This document shows, one piece after another, positions 11,117 to 24,070 of a stretch of DNA of 37,534 nucleotides (position 1 is its first letter; each line of letters opens with the position of its first letter). Below the pieces are notes generated by a model. The model was not told the DNA's origin, ran no database searches, and saw only the letters and a program-made list of their open reading frames with translations. The position numbers were made by a program, and so were the translations under genes. Source of the stretch: Blumeriella jaapii (taxonomy: Eukaryota; Ascomycota; Leotiomycetes; Helotiales; Drepanopezizaceae); the NCBI GenBank assembly GCA_009599575.1, contig VWND01000053.1, positions 1 through 37,534 on the forward strand. Direction: 5' to 3'.

Positions 11117-11680
11117 TACGCTTGGAAAATTACTAATGCGTTCGAAAAGCCGAAAAATAATACGCAATATTCGAAATATCCGTAACGAATGCGAAACGCA
11201 GTTTTCCATTTATTTTTTTTTTATTCGAAAGCGGTAATACGCCTAAATAAAATTTAGTTTAATAAATATTTTAGCTTTTTTTAAACGATCCAAAGTTTCG
11301 CTTATAAAAAATAAAAAAATTCGATTTTTAACCGTAACTGCGTTTAAGCTTTTATAATCGACGCATAATCGTAAACTTCCGTTTTTTTTCGGTATAAATA
11401 TTATCGGTGCGCCGGCAAAGCTAATAAATCTTTTTATTCAGCCTTTTTCTAAGCTCGAATCGAAATATTCGCGTAATTCGGTGAATTTAAATTTCGACAA
11501 AAAATAAACTGGTTTCCAAAAAGAATTTTTTTTTTTCGCGAAGTTTATTCGATATTTTATAAAATAGTAAAAAGCTAAAGTAACCGCGGCGGTATCGTTA
11601 AATACGTCGGCGTAATCGTTGTATTTAAAAAATAATTAATATTATTTTTTAATAGCTTTTTTTAAAACGATACAAAACGC
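11117..11680 (-). pseudogene. Reverse transcriptase (N-terminal part) of a second gypsy element, D
   Basis: Read on the minus strand it gives REYFDSSLEKG, then [49 protein letters not shown] and finally FQAY at the cut. These are the standard Ty3/gypsy (chromovirus-like) RT motifs PAGAP-x-LFV-x-KK(D/N)GSLR(L/M)CVDYR-x-LN, W-K-TAFRT-RYG-x-FEY and NAPATFQ. It is cut at 11117, before the YxDD box, by the 3' LTR of element A. The protein differs clearly from the RT of A and C, so D is another family. Stops are RIP-type. Confidence 0.85.
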
Positions 11681-12100
11681 TTGCTTTTTTTTAAATTTTT
11701 TTTAAAACGTTTAATTATAACGAAATTAAATTATAAGCGTTCGACTAGGTATCGCCACGATTTAGCTCGAAAGCTTATAACGGGATCGATATTTCGCAAT
11801 TAAAAAAATCCTAAAATAAGTAAAACCTTTGGAATATTTATATCGCAAGCTACGAAATCGTTTTGTATTTTTTTAATTATTTTATAATTATTAATAACGC
11901 GAATAAATTGCGTATGCGTATCGTAAATAATTACTTTTTTTTTTTTAATCGTAAATAAATTAATACGTTTTTAAATTGGTTTTTATTTACATTTAATTAA
12001 TAACTTTTAAATTACGCAGTTTTTTTTCGCGCCGCAATCGATAAAAATTCGTTTTATACGAATTTCGCTTTTAGCTTTTTTAATTTCGACTGAAATTATT
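11681..12100 (-). pseudogene. Protease and linker region of gypsy element D
   Basis: On the minus strand, RIFIDCGAKKNCVI at about 12020-12060 matches the gypsy retropepsin active site (F-x-D-[SC]-GA-x-x-NFI). Downstream, about 11560-11640 reads DYADVFNDTAA, the conserved pre-RT segment (Y-x-D-x-F-x-x-x-x-A) of chromovirus Pol. Several stops are present. Confidence 0.65.
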
Positions 12101-13640
12101 ATTTTTTGCTTTTTTTTTTCGCTCGATTTTATTAATAACGACGAAATTAAAATCGAGCGAAAGCTTTTTCCGAATTTTTAAATTTGTTAGCTTCGGAGCA
12201 GTTTAAAATTATATATTTTTTCTTATTGCATTTATAATATTCGATTTTTAAATAATTGGCTATGCGATGCTTTTTTTTTTAGCAGCGACTGCATTTCGAA
12301 AAGTAAAAAAAATCGTTAGGAATTTTAAAATTTCAAAAGATTTTGTTAAAATTATCGTTTTTTCGCTTTCGTTTTTCTTTTTATAACGTATTTTCGAATC
12401 GAAAACGATATATATTTGTTTTAGCTTTTAAATTTTAATCGTAAATATAAGTTTTTTTTTTTTTTTTTTTTTTGCGTTCGTTTCGTCGTTTATTATTTTT
12501 CGTTTCGTCGTTGATAATTTTATTAATACTTTTGATACGACGAACGATTAATATTAATTTTTCGTACGAGCTTATAATTGCAATATTGCTTCGTTTAATA
12601 ATTTTTTTTCGAAAAATAAATCGGAATTTTGCGAAAAGCATTTTTTTTTTAATCGTATCGTTTATTATTTGCAACTGCTATTCGAAATTATTTAAATAAA
12701 CAATAAAATTATTAATTGATTTATGCTTTTTTTGCTTCGCCTTATCGTATAAATTCGAAGCCGCGATTTTTCGATTTTTCGCATTTATTAAAAAATTTAA
12801 TATTTATTTTTTAAAATCGTTTTATATAATTCGAATATTCGTAAAACGTCGTTCGTATCCGGTCCATTTTTTTTATTTTATCGTCGAAAGCTAAAACACA
12901 AGCGTTAATTTTCTTTTAATTAATACAAAATATTATCTTTTTATTTTGGCGAAAACTTCGCTTTGCACGCCGAATAAAAAATTAAGCTTTTTTAGTATTT
13001 TTCCTTTAATATATTAAAAAATCTTTTATTTTTAATGCTTTTCGGCTCGAATTCGCTGTATTTTTTACAAAATGTATAATATGCTTAAAAAAAATGCTAA
13101 ATCGTTTTTAATAAATATTGTTATCGTAATGCTTCAAAAATATTTTATAATAATCGTTAGCTTGGGTTATTTTCTGTTTTTTTTAATTGGGGCGATATTA
13201 AAAAATATAAAAACTTTTTTTTCGATATTTTCGAAAGCGTTAAGTTTTTATTGAAATTGTTTAATTTTTTTTCGAAATTCGTTTCGGCGTTTTTTGGTTT
13301 TTTCGAATTTTTTAATTGTTTCGTAAATTTTTTTTTTAGTTTTTTTCTGTTTTATTTTAACTCGTATTTTTTTTATTTTTTTACGTTTATCGTTTTTTTT
13401 TTATTCGGCGCGGATTCGTTTATTAATTAAATAAATCAAAGTTTCGGTAAAAATTTTTTCCGATTCGCTTTAAGCGTAGCTTTTTTTAATAATTTTTTAA
13501 ATAAAAAAAATTAAAAAATCGTCGCGCTTTAATAATAAAATATTTTCGACCCTTAGTAAAGCTGGTGACGTCAAAAAAAACGATGGTACGGGATTTCCTT
13601 AAGCAGCCGAAAGCGCTGGGTCTTTTTAAATAGCTGGAAA
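12101..13640 (-). pseudogene. gag: gag of gypsy element D with two zinc knuckles
   Basis: At 12198-12293 (minus strand) two CCHC knuckles can be read: C-x2-C-x4-H-x4-(C to Y), then (C to Y)-x2-C-x4-(H to Y)-x4-C. The losses are the TGC/CAC-to-TAT/TAC changes that RIP makes. The stretch 12435-12674 upstream is open for 79 codons and resembles the Gag C-terminal region (IIND...KSINKIIND then a basic RRNERKKK tail) seen before knuckles in fungal chromovirus Gag. The rest is Lys-rich with stops. The plus-strand stretches 12472-12699 and 13072-13254 are shadows. Confidence 0.65.
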
Positions 13641-14176
13641 TGCTTATTCGCTGCGAATGCGAAAAGTTATAATATCGATAATAACGATATAAATATAATA
13701 ATATAATAAAAAATTGTTTTAATAATATCGAACTGCCGTTCCGATAAATAAAAAAATTAAAATGTAAAAATTAAAAAGCAAAAAAATATTAATTTAAATA
13801 ATAAAATTTAAATAAAATTAAATTAATAGTCAGATTGATTTTTACTTTTTATATCTTTAGTAAAAAGCGTATATAAATACAAAAGGAAAAGTAAAGCCTT
13901 CGAAAAAAGTATTTCCCAGAAAACCAAGCGAATTTTATTTAATATGCTTTTTCAGCCCTTATTCCGACCTTTTTTTAATTTTTTTTAATATAACCCTAAT
14001 AACTGGTTTTTTAGCAATCACTTCTATAAAATGTTTTATTTAAATGTTATTTCCAGCTTTTACAGCATTATCCGGCCCCTACGGCCTATCCGCAGAAAGT
14101 ACTATTCGAGGGTTGGTAGGAGGCAGAGGGTCTTGGCGGATCACCTGACTTATACACGTAATATTGGTTCCTGACA
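13641..14176 (-). repeat. 5' LTR and leader of gypsy element D
   Basis: Read on the minus strand it starts TGTCAGGAACC, a typical TG-type LTR start, exactly where homology of the A/B/C family begins again on the other side (14177). The outer ~120 bp (14060-14176) are GC-richer and little mutated. No second LTR of D is in the window, so the inner border cannot be set. The 5 bp AATAT at 14177-14181 could be half of a target-site duplication. Confidence 0.6.
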
Positions 14177-17100
14177 AATATCGTTTAGATTTATAAACGT
14201 TTTAATAGCTTTTTCGTTAATAATATTATTAAACGTCGCCGCGACGAATATTTTTTACGATTTTTTTCCGTAAATAATAAATTTCAGCTTTTAAACGTGG
14301 TTTTACGTTTTAAAAAAAGCGCTGAAAAATCTTATATTAAAATCGTAAAAATAATCGATTAGTTCGTCGTAATTAAAACCGATTAACGCTTTTGCTTCGC
14401 GTAAAATTAATAGATCGGACTACGATTGTTTACCGACGAATGCTTTTAAAAAAGCTCCGAAGCTTGTAAAAAAAATTATTCCACGGAATAATTCGAAAGT
14501 AATCGTTTGCAATCGAAACCACCGAAGATATTATAATTGCTTTCGTCGCAAAACAAACAGCGTCAGATTGTTTATCGAAACGTCGTTTTCGAAATAATTT
14601 CTATATTTTTGCGCCGTATAATTATTCGAATAAATTAATATTGCGCCGTCGGTTTTTTAAATTCTGAATCTAACGAAAATCTTTTGCTTAATCGAAAAGC
14701 TGACAAAAATTATTTTATTTTTTATTTCGTAGCTTTCGGTTTCGTAATCCGATAAAATAGCTAAAGCTATTGCTTTAAACGCGCTAAAATACGAAAAAGC
14801 TAGGCTTTTTTAAATAATTTTAATTAGCTTGGCGTCGTAGTATAATTGTAAATAAACTTCGATTATTTTCGAATTATATGCGAAAGCAGGCAAAACGTAA
14901 TAATCGAAAATAGCGTCGATAGAATTTTCGATTTTTCTTTTTTTAAAAATCGGCGATGTCGAATTTTATAATTATAATACGGTCGGAATCAGCGAAATTT
15001 AAAACGATCGGAATATTAAAATATATTACGAAATAGCAATTTCCAAAATTCCGAATAATTAAAGCAGCGAAATAAAAGCCGGAATATATTTTAAAAACTT
15101 ATTAAATAAAATTGTAAAGCATATTAGCGAAAAAAGCTATAAGCGCTTTTTAGGTTTTAATTAATCGGAAATAATGCTTATATATAGCTATTTTTTTTTT
15201 ATAAAATACAATAATAGCTTGTTTTTTCCGTTGTAAAACCTTACGTAATTAACGAATTCGCAATTTAATTTAAATAAATTTTAAAATATATTTTCGGTCG
15301 AAAAACCAAAAAAGTCGGCTTTTAAAAATATTCGTTGTTTTTATTTTTTTACGTTTTAATCGAATTTTATAATCGCGCTGAAAATCTTAAAATCTGCTTT
15401 GAAATTTGCGTAATTCAAATAAGCTTTCGCACGCGCTTAAATAATTTTCGCAATTTTTCGTCGGAATATAAATTAATTATTAAAATTAATTTCGAATACG
15501 TCGTAATCCGAATTTTTAATAATAGCGAATCGATTAGCGAAACCGATAATATTAATTTTTTTTATAATTAAATCGTAGTAAACCGCGTAATAATATACGT
15601 AAAAATAGCAAAACTTGCCGTTTTTTTTGGCGTTAACGTTATTTGTAAAAACGAAATTAAAAAATCGAAGTTTTTTAACGAAAAAAAACTCGAATAAAAA
15701 CGGATCATTATTTTTAAAAGTTTTTTTTATTTGCTTTAGCGTATTATATTTGCAATTTTCCGAAAAAAATTTGATTTAGTTTTCGTTCGAAGCAAAAAGA
15801 AAAAAACTAACGAATTTATTTGATTTTATATAAAAATATCGAAATAAAATTTCTGAATCGTTTCGTCGTCGAAAGCGAAAGTTTTAAGCAAAATAATTTG
15901 ATTTTATGCTTTTTATATAATTCTTTTCGCGATAATTTCGATATTTTTTTTTAAATTTTTTCGATCGAATCGTATAATAATCGAAATTTTAAATGCTTTT
16001 ATTAAAATTTAAAATATTAACGATAATAATACGACGTTTTTAAACGCAGCAAGCGTTTTTAATATTTGCGTATTTAATTTCGAAAAATCAAATTTAAAAT
16101 CGTTTAAATTTTTTTTTTTCGAAATACCGGCGTTTTTTAAATTTGATTTCGTAAAATCGTCGCGTTTTTTATTAATTAGCTTAAAAGCTATAATCCGGCG
16201 TCGATTTCCGGCTGTTTTTATTCGCGATGCTTTTTTTATTAGCGATGCGAATAGTTTTTTTTTTCGAACAAAAAAGATTTCGGAAATATCGGCGCGCTTT
16301 TTTACGTTTTTTATTTTTATTTTTTCCGGAATCGTTTTTATAAATATAATAAATTTTTTATATTCGAATAAGCGGTTGTTTGCTATTACGTTTTTAATTT
16401 CGTTTTCGGATTCGTTTTCGATAATTAAAAATAAAAATCGCCGAATTATTTTAGCTGTTTTAAAAATATTAATTGCTATCGTATATATTTTTTCGAATTA
16501 AACGAAAATAATATTAGCTTTTTCGTTTTTTTCGTTGTCGTAGATTTAAAATATCGAAATAGCGTCGTTTTTTTTTTCGGTATAAAAATGCCGTATTTAA
16601 CGACGCTCAGCTTTTTGTTTTAAAAAAAAGTCAGATTTAGAGTTTCGCAGCCGATTAGAATCTTTTTTAACGATTGTATAACGTTATCGACCAGTTTGCA
16701 AACAATTGTAAAAAAACTTGTAAATCTGCGAGCTTTTAAATTATTAGCTTTTAAAACTTGCGTTTTAAAAATATAAACGTTTAATATTTAAACTTTTTTT
16801 TTAATAAAAGTAATAATTTCGAAAAAGCGAGCGAAATGCCGAAATAAAATAATACCGGTAATTTTGTTAAAAACGTATTTTTAAATATTTTTTTTTCGTT
16901 AATTTGGCAAAAAACGCAAAATTCGGTCTGTTATTTTCTTTTTGTTATTTCGAGTTTTTTTTGCTTCGGCGAAAGCTTTTAAAACGTTATCGTAATTTAG
17001 TAAAAATTTATCGTAATTAAAACTTTTGCGAACGAATTCAACTTTGACGAAGCTTTTATAATCGAATAAAAATTCGTTAACGTTTTTAATTATTATATCG

Positions 17101-17360
17101 AATTATTTTATAAATGTTTTTACGAAAGCTGTTTATTAATTTGAAATAGCGGCGTTGTATATTTGTTTAAACTCGAAGAAATTACGTATAATAATTTCGT
17201 TTTAAAATAAATTAAAAATAAGTTTGTTAGATTTAGCAACGCTTTGCTTAAAAAACGATATAATATCGATAAGTTTATTAATTAAAAAAATATATTATAT
17301 TTATTAAAAAGTAATTAGGAAAAAGTACGGAAATTGTAAAATATTTGTATTTAAAAATTA
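14177..17360 (-). pseudogene. ORF3 of gypsy element B (truncated by element D)
   Basis: This is the second copy of the extra ORF, on the minus strand, aligning with 7400-10741 and 20285-23610 along its length. It lacks the C-terminal ~150 bp and the 3' LTR because D inserted at 14177. The peptides KNSDYDVFEI-like (near 15490) and LREAKALIGFNYDEL (near 14370-14400) remain readable. The 31 bp repeat at 16221-16251 is in the orthologous place. The plus-strand stretch 15335-15571 is the antisense of ORF3. RIP stops are throughout. Confidence 0.6.
16221..16251 (-). repeat. 31 bp palindrome-ended repeat (B, in ORF3)
   Basis: 31 bp, orthologous to 8498-8528; one inverted end has mutated to TGCGAA. 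Confidence 0.65.
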
Positions 17361-17800
17361 CGAGAATTCGCATGCTGTTTTTTTAATAAATTATAATTAT
17401 TTAAATAAGCATCCGTTTAAAACAACGAAAAAAGTAAACAGTACAGAAAGTAGCAAATAATAAAATACATAAAGGATAACTTTCGTAAAATATGCGAGTA
17501 GTATAAATATATTAAATATGCGGTTTAAATATATACAAAACTTTTGTTTTGATAAATAAAAATTTAATTAAACAAAAAAAAGTATAATAAATATTTTAAA
17601 TAATATAAAAAAAGTTTTAAAAATAAATAGTATATATAAAACAAAATAATTAAATTGTATATAAGCAAAAGCAAAATAAAAACAATAAAATAGTATATAA
17701 TAAAAAAAAAAATAATAAATAACAGAAATAATAGAATAATTAATAAACAATTTTGTAAACACTTTTTTTTTCTCGGTTATAAATAAAATCACGATTTAAA
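17361..17800 (-). other. A/T-rich spacer of element B
   Basis: This corresponds to 6952-7399 of A. It is mostly A-rich on the plus strand with (AAAAT)n and TATATA runs and no gene. The 74-codon open stretch at 17568-17792 is a product of low complexity. Confidence 0.6.
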
Positions 17801-19277
17801 TTATAGTTTCAGCAGCGAAGTTATCGTTCGGCTGTTTTTAAGCCTTTTTAAAAGGTTTTTTTTTTCAGAAGTATAATTATTTTAGTCGGAATCGTCGTCG
17901 GAATCGCTGAAATCGGAATCGCTGTTTAAATTAAAATTTAAAAAATAAATTTGCTAATTTTTTTTGTAAAATCGCTTTAACCGATTGGCGGCGAACGTTT
18001 TTTTTAGTTTTGTTTTATCGAATTTCGTAAGCTTATAATAGCTTTTATTTAATTCGGCCTTATATATTTCGTAAAATCCGAGCCATTTATAATTAAGTTT
18101 AATATCGGCTGATTTGTTAATAGCGCGCTGGACGTTATAAATTAAAACCAGATTTTTTTTTTAATTAGCGTTTTTTTTTAAATTTTAATTTTATTTTAAA
18201 CTTTTTTAGCCGGTATTTTATATTTTTTTTTTTAAAAAATTATTTTTTTTATATTTATATCGCGGTAATTTAGCTGTTTAAATTTTATTGCTAATAAATT
18301 TGCTTTTGTTTTTATTTTAACTACGTTATAAAACCTTTATATAAATTATTTTGTTTTTAAAAGCAATCGGGCGTTTTTGCCGTATTAAATAAAAAATGGA
18401 ATTATTTCAGTAAAAGCGTATATATATATACGTATAATAAAAAGCATTTTCGAAAATTTCCGCGACCAACGTTTATAACTTTTTTAAATAGCTTTTAAAA
18501 AACCGTTAAAAATATTTTTATAACTTCGTTTAACGGATCCGTTGCTTTTCGAATTATAAGCTAAGATTTAAATACTTAATTTTTTTATAAAAGTTTCGAT
18601 AACGCTTTTGTTTTCGGGTTTATTATCGACGTTTAATTTGTTAAATAAATCGTATCGATACACAACGTTTTTCTAAAAAAAAATCGCTATAGCTTCGAAA
18701 ATGGCGTTTCGGAAAGGTTTTCTTTTAAATTATTTAAACAAATCGTCGATAGCGAATACGAAATACGTATACTTACGATCGGTGATCGGTACGCGTATAA
18801 TATCGAAATTAATTTTTTTTTAAACTCCGGAAAACTACGTCGGATATAATAAGTTTTTTTTTCGGCCAGGCTTTCGTTTTTAATAAAAAATGCAATTTTT
18901 AACGAAAGCTTTGCAATTTTCGAAGTATTTTTTTTATTAAAAATCGTTTTTAATTCGGTAATAAATAATTTTAATTTTTTTATAAAACACTTTTTCGTAA
19001 ACTTTTTTTATAATTTGAAACTTATCGGCTTTATTATTTATTATTAAGCGTTTTTAATATATATTATTTTTTATTTTATATAATTTTTTATCGGCTAAAA
19101 TATAATCGAAAATCTGATTTTTAAATAATTTAAATTAATAGTTTAATACGCTAAATAATTTAAATAAAATAATTAAATAATATGCGATTAAATAAAAATT
19201 TTCGGTTTCGTAATTATCGATTAAAAGTTTATTTTTTTTATTAATCGGTTTATCCCGATCGTTTTCGATCAAATCTA

Positions 19278-19308
19278 TTCGCGATATTAGCCGAAATAAT
19301 AACGCGAA
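19278..19308 (-). repeat. 31 bp TTCGCG...CGCGAA repeat (B)
   Basis: Orthologous to 5434-5464. Both inverted ends are intact. Confidence 0.7.
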
Positions 19309-19340
19309 TGCTTTTTCGATCCGAAAATTAATGTTTTTTA

Positions 19341-19371
19341 TTCGCGGTGCTAGCCGAAATAACAACGCGAA
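19341..19371 (-). repeat. 31 bp TTCGCG...CGCGAA repeat (B)
   Basis: Orthologous to 5371-5401. Both inverted ends are intact. Confidence 0.7.
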
Positions 19372-19450
19372 TAATTTCGGTTTTGTAAAATTTAAAACGC
19401 AAATAACGAAGCAGCCGATTTCGTTAGCGATTTATTCGTCGATATTTTAT

Positions 19451-19890
19451 TCGTTTTATTTAGCGAAATTAAACGAATAAAAACGTTTTCGTTTAGAAAA
19501 GCCGTTTGCCGCTGTATTAATTGTTTTTTTAATATATTTAATTTCGAAATTTATAAATCGTATTTAAGTTATTTAATTAATAACGAACGTTTTTAATAAA
19601 TTATTAGCTTTTTCGTTTAATTAATCGATAAAAACTTTTGCGTTTATTTTTAAAATAAAATATACGCCGTACAATTCGCTTTTTATTTTTTTTATTATTT
19701 TAAAAGCGCTTCGATATTTTCGTTTAATAGCATCGTAGCGTATTTTCGCGAAAAATTATAAGTCGCTTTCGAATCGTAAAAAGTGCCGTTTTTTGTTTTC
19801 GTCGATTTATTATAATACAGCTTTTTAATCGAAAATATTAGCGTCGATAATTAAAATGATTTTTTTTGCGTTTAAATTATAATCGATCCG
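19451..19890 (-). pseudogene. RNase H of gypsy element B, truncated by element C
   Basis: Minus strand. It starts abruptly at the codons for (R)IDYNLNAKKIILIIDANIF, directly next to the end of the C LTR at 19891. The rest of B's pol (RT, PR, gag) is therefore missing on this side, as expected if C inserted here. It contains the same RNase H motifs as A, with RIP stops. Confidence 0.75.
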
Positions 19891-20214
19891 TATTATAAAA
19901 ATAGGTAGGAAAACCAGACTGATACGGCTATATGTCGGTGGGTAAGATAGTCTAGGAAATCTCTAGAAGAGCCTGAAAAAAGGAAAAAAAAAATAAATAA
20001 AAATATAAATTAAACTGCGTATCTATCGTATTATTTAAAAGGAATGCTTTGCTTTTATACTTGTTGAAAATAATTAGTAGCAAAGGGTTTCGGAAGGGTC
20101 TATGCCTCGACTATAGCTAAAATTATCAACTTTTATTAATATAAAGTATCACCGTTTTACATTTTGTTTCAAACAATATACGTAATCGTTTTTAATTACG
20201 ATTAAAAAAAAATA
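19891..20214 (-). repeat. 3' LTR of gypsy element C
   Basis: This is the reverse complement of the A LTRs. TATAAAAG lies at 20052-20059 (minus strand). The outer end TATAATA abuts B's RNase H at 19890/19891. It is less mutated than A's 5' LTR. The inner border (20214) is inferred from the A LTR. Confidence 0.75.
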
Positions 20215-20284
20215 TAATTTTAATAAATGCAATTTAATTTATTTTATTAATTTAAAAATTAATTAATTAAAAACCGAATTTTTT

Positions 20285-23200
20285 AATTTTATATTTTTTC
20301 GGTTTTTTAACCCGTTTTTAGCCTTTTTGCTATTGGCTTTTGCGAAAAAATAGCGTTTCGCTTATCGTTTAAATTATTTTGTTTATTTTGCTTTTTTAAA
20401 AAATAGCTTAATAAAATATCAATCGAAATATCGTTTAGATTTACGAACGTTTTAATAGCTTTTTCGTCGATAATATTATTAAATATCGCCGCGACGAATG
20501 CTTTTCACGACTTTTCTCCGTAAATAATAAATTCCAGCTTTTAAACGTGATTTTACGCTTTGCAAAAAGCGTTAAAAAGTTTTATATTAAAATCGTAAAA
20601 ATAATCGATTAATTCGTTATAATTAAAACCGATTAACGCTTTTGCTTCGCGTAAAATTAATAAATCGGATTACGGTTGTTTACCGACGAATATTTTTAAA
20701 AAAGCTTCGAAACCTGTAAAAAAAACTATTTTACGAAATAATTCGGAAATAATCGTTTGCAATCGAAATTATCGAAAATGCTATAATTGCTTTCGCCGCA
20801 ATATAAATAATATTAAATTGCTTATCGAATTATCGTTTTCGAAATGGTTTTTGTACTTTTGCGCCGTATAATTATTCGAATAAATTAATATCGCGCCGTC
20901 GGTTTTTTAAGTTTTGAATCTGACGAAAACCTTTTGTTTAATCGAAAAGCTGATAAAAGTTATTTTATTTTTTATTTCGTAACTTTCGGTTTCGTAATCC
21001 GATAAAATAGCCGAAGCTATTGCTTTAAAAAAAAACGCGCTAAAATACGAAAAAGCTAAGCTTTTTTTAAATAATTTTAATTAGCTTAGCGTCGTGGTGT
21101 AATTGCAAATAAGCTTCGATTATTTCCGAATTATATGCGAATGCAAACAGAACGTAATAATCGAAAATAACATCGATAAAGTTTTCGATTTTTTTTTTTT
21201 TTTAAAAATCGGCGATATCGAATTTTGTAATCGTAATACGATCGGAATTAACAAAACCTAAAGCGATCGGAACGTTAAAATATATTACGAAGCGGCAGTT
21301 TCCGAAGTTTCGAATAATTAAAACAGCGAAATAAAAGCCGGAATATATTTTAAAAGCTTATTAAATAAAATTATAAAATATATTAGCGAAAAGAGCTATA
21401 AGCGTTTTTTAAATTTTAACTAATCGAAAATAATGCTTATATATAATTATTATTTTTTTTATAAAATATAATAATAGTTTATTTTTTCCGTTATAAAACC
21501 TTACGTAATTAACGAATTCGCAGCTTAATTTAAGTAAATTTTAAAATATATTTTCGGTCGAAAAGCTAAAAAAGTCGGCTTTTGGAAATATTCGTTGCTT
21601 TTATTTTTTTACGTTTCAGTCGAATTTTATAATCGCGCTAAGCGTTTTAAAATCTATTTTGAAATTTGCGTATTTTAAATAAGTTTTAATACGTGTTTAA
21701 ATAATTCTCGCAGTTTTTCGTCGGAATATAAATTAATTATTAAAATTAATTTCGAATACGTCGTAATCCGAATTTTTAATAATAGCAAAGCGATTAGCGA
21801 AGCCGATAACGTCGATTTTTTTTATAATCAAATCGTAATACGCCGCGTAATAACGTATATAAAAATAACAGAATTTATCGTTTTTTTTAGCGTTAATATT
21901 ATTCGTAAAAACGAAATTAAAAAATCGGAGTTTTTTAACAAAAAAAAGCTCGAATAAAAACGAATCACCGTTTTCAAAAGTTTTTTTTATTAATTTCGGC
22001 GTATTATATTTGTAATTTTCCGAAAAAAATTTAGTTTAGTTTTCGTTCGAAATAAAAAAAAAAAAGCTAACGAATTTATTTGATTTTTATATAAAAATAT
22101 CGAAATAAAATTTTTAAATCGTTTCGTCGTCGAAAGCGAAAGTTTTAAATAAAATAATTTAATTTTATATTTTTTATATAATTTTTTCCGCGATAATTTC
22201 GATATTTTTTTTTAAATTTTTTCGGTCGAATCGTATAATAATCGAAATTTTAAATGTTTTTATTAAATTTTAAAATATTAGCGGTAATAATACGACGTTT
22301 TTAAACGTAATAAACGTTTTTAATATTTGCGTATTTAATTTCAAAAAATCAGATTCAAAATCGTTTAAATTTTTTTTTTTCGAAATGCCGGCGTTTTTTA
22401 AATTTGATTTCGTAAAATCGTCGCGTTTTTTATTAATTAATTTAAAAGTTATAATTCGGCGTCGATTTCCGGCTGTTTTTATTCGCGGTGCTTTTTTTAT
22501 TAACGACGCGAATAATTTTTTTTTTCGAATAAAAAAAATTTCGGAAATATCGGCGCGTTTTTTTACGTTTTTTGTTTTTATTTTTTTCGGAATCGTTTTT
22601 ATAAATATAATAAATTTTTTATATTCGAATAAGCGGTTATTTGCTATTACGCTTTTAATTTCGTTTTCGGATTCGTTTTCGATAATTAAAAATAAAAATC
22701 GCCGAATCGTTTTGGCTGTTTTAAAAGTATTAATTGCTACCGCGTATATTTTTTCGAATTAAACGAAAATAATATTAGCTTTTTCGTTTTTCGTCGTCGT
22801 AAATTTAAAATATCGAAATAGCGTCGTTTTTTTTTTTCGATATAAAAATGCCGTATTTAACGACGCTTAGCCTTTTGCTTTAAAAAAAAATCAGATTTAA
22901 AATTTCGCAGCCGACTAAAACTTTTTTTAACGATTGCATAACGTCGTCGATTAATTTGCAAACAGTTATAAAAAAGCTTATAAATCTACGGATTTTTAAA
23001 TTATTAATTTTTAAAGCTTGCGCTTTAAAAATATAAGCGTTTAATATCCAAACTTTTTTTTTAATAAAAGTAATAATTTCGAAAAAGCGAGCGAAATGCC
23101 GAAATAAAATAATACCGATAATTTTGTTAAAAACGTATTTTTAAATATTTTTCTTTTGTTGATTTAGCAAAAAGCGTAATATTCGATTTATTTTTTTTTT

Positions 23201-23610
23201 TTTGTTATTTCGAGCTTTTTTTGCTTCGGCGAAAGCTTTTAAAGCGTTATCGTAATTTAGCAAAAACTTATCGTAATTAAAGCTTTTGCGAACGAATTCG
23301 GCTTTAACGAAACTTTCGTAATCGAATAAAAATTCGTTAACGTTTTTAATTATTATATCGAATTGTTTTATAAATATTTTTACGAAAGCTGCTTATTAAT
23401 TTGGAATAGCGGCATTATATATTTGCTCAAATTCGGAAAAATTGCGTATAATAATTTCGTTCCAAAATAAATTAAAAATAAATTTGCTAAGTTTAGCAAC
23501 GCTTTGCTTAAAAAACGATATAATATCGATAAGTTTATTAATTAAAAAAATATATTGTATTTGTTAAAAAGTAATTGGAAAAAAATACGAGGATTATAAA
23601 ATATTTATAT
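20285..23610 (-). pseudogene. ORF3 of gypsy element C, function unknown
   Basis: This is the most complete copy of the extra ORF. On the minus strand the frame can be followed from a region reading INKLIDIISFFKQSVAKL (near 23520) through FNLFWNEIIIRNFSEFEQIY, KQFDIIIKNVNEFLFDYESF, the 31 bp repeat site, KNSDYDVFEI and SNNYTAQKYKNHFEND, to a Lys-rich end near 20285. Trp, Cys and Gln codons lost to stops in A are partly kept here, which supports real coding on this strand. I recognise no domain. The plus-strand 125-codon stretch at 22385-22762 is its antisense. The start codon is not identifiable, and there are several RIP stops. Confidence 0.62.
22482..22512 (-). repeat. 31 bp TTCGCG...CGCGAA repeat (C, in ORF3)
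   Basis: Orthologous to 8498-8528, with both ends intact and a core close to A's. Confidence 0.72.
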
Positions 23611-24070
23611 TCAAAAGCTACGAAAATCCGCATGCTGTTTTTTAATAAATTATAATTATTCAGATAGGCATTCGTTTAAAATAACGAAAAAAATAAACAG
23701 TACAAAAAGTAGCAAATAATAAAATGCATAAAAGATAGTTTTCGTAAAATATACGAGTAATATAAATATATTAAATATGCGGCTCAAATATATACAAAGC
23801 TTTTGTTTTAGTAAACAAAAAGTATAATTAAACAAAGAAAAATATAATAAGTGTTTTAAATAATATAGAAAAAGGTTTTAAAAATAAATAATATATATAA
23901 AATAATTAAATTAAATTATATACAAGCAAAGCAAAACAAAAACAGTAAAACAATATATAATAAAAAAAAAACAATAAATAATAAAAACAATAGAACAGTT
24001 AGTAAACAAATAATAAACAATAAAAATAATAAAACAGTTAATAAACAATTTTATATGCATTTTTTTTTTT
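23611..24070 (-). other. A/T-rich spacer of element C
   Basis: Equivalent of 6952-7399. It contains a local tandem duplication near 23970-24050 (a repeated AATAAACAAT-type unit of about 40-50 bp) that is absent from A and B. No gene. Confidence 0.6.

Larger units (their letters stand above)
17801..19450 (-). pseudogene. Integrase of gypsy element B (RIP-degraded)
   Basis: This is the minus-strand integrase aligning with 5291-6951 of A and 24071-25755 of C. The N-terminal open piece is 19135-19365 (LFRLAPRIKNINFR) and includes two 31 bp repeats. The core region is at ~18500-18800, and the post-core KWLGFYE segment at ~18060-18100. A Ser/Asp-rich C-terminal coding stretch at ~17880-17940 is shared with A. 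Stops prevent expression. Confidence 0.75.

Noticed and set aside
12472..13254. Plus-strand hydrophobic open stretches in element D
   Set aside because: These are antisense of a Lys-rich gag; the apparent membrane segments come from reverse-complemented AAA/AAT codons.
22385..22762. 125-codon plus-strand open stretch as a gene
   Set aside because: It is antisense to ORF3 of element C; A and B show the conserved reading on the other strand.
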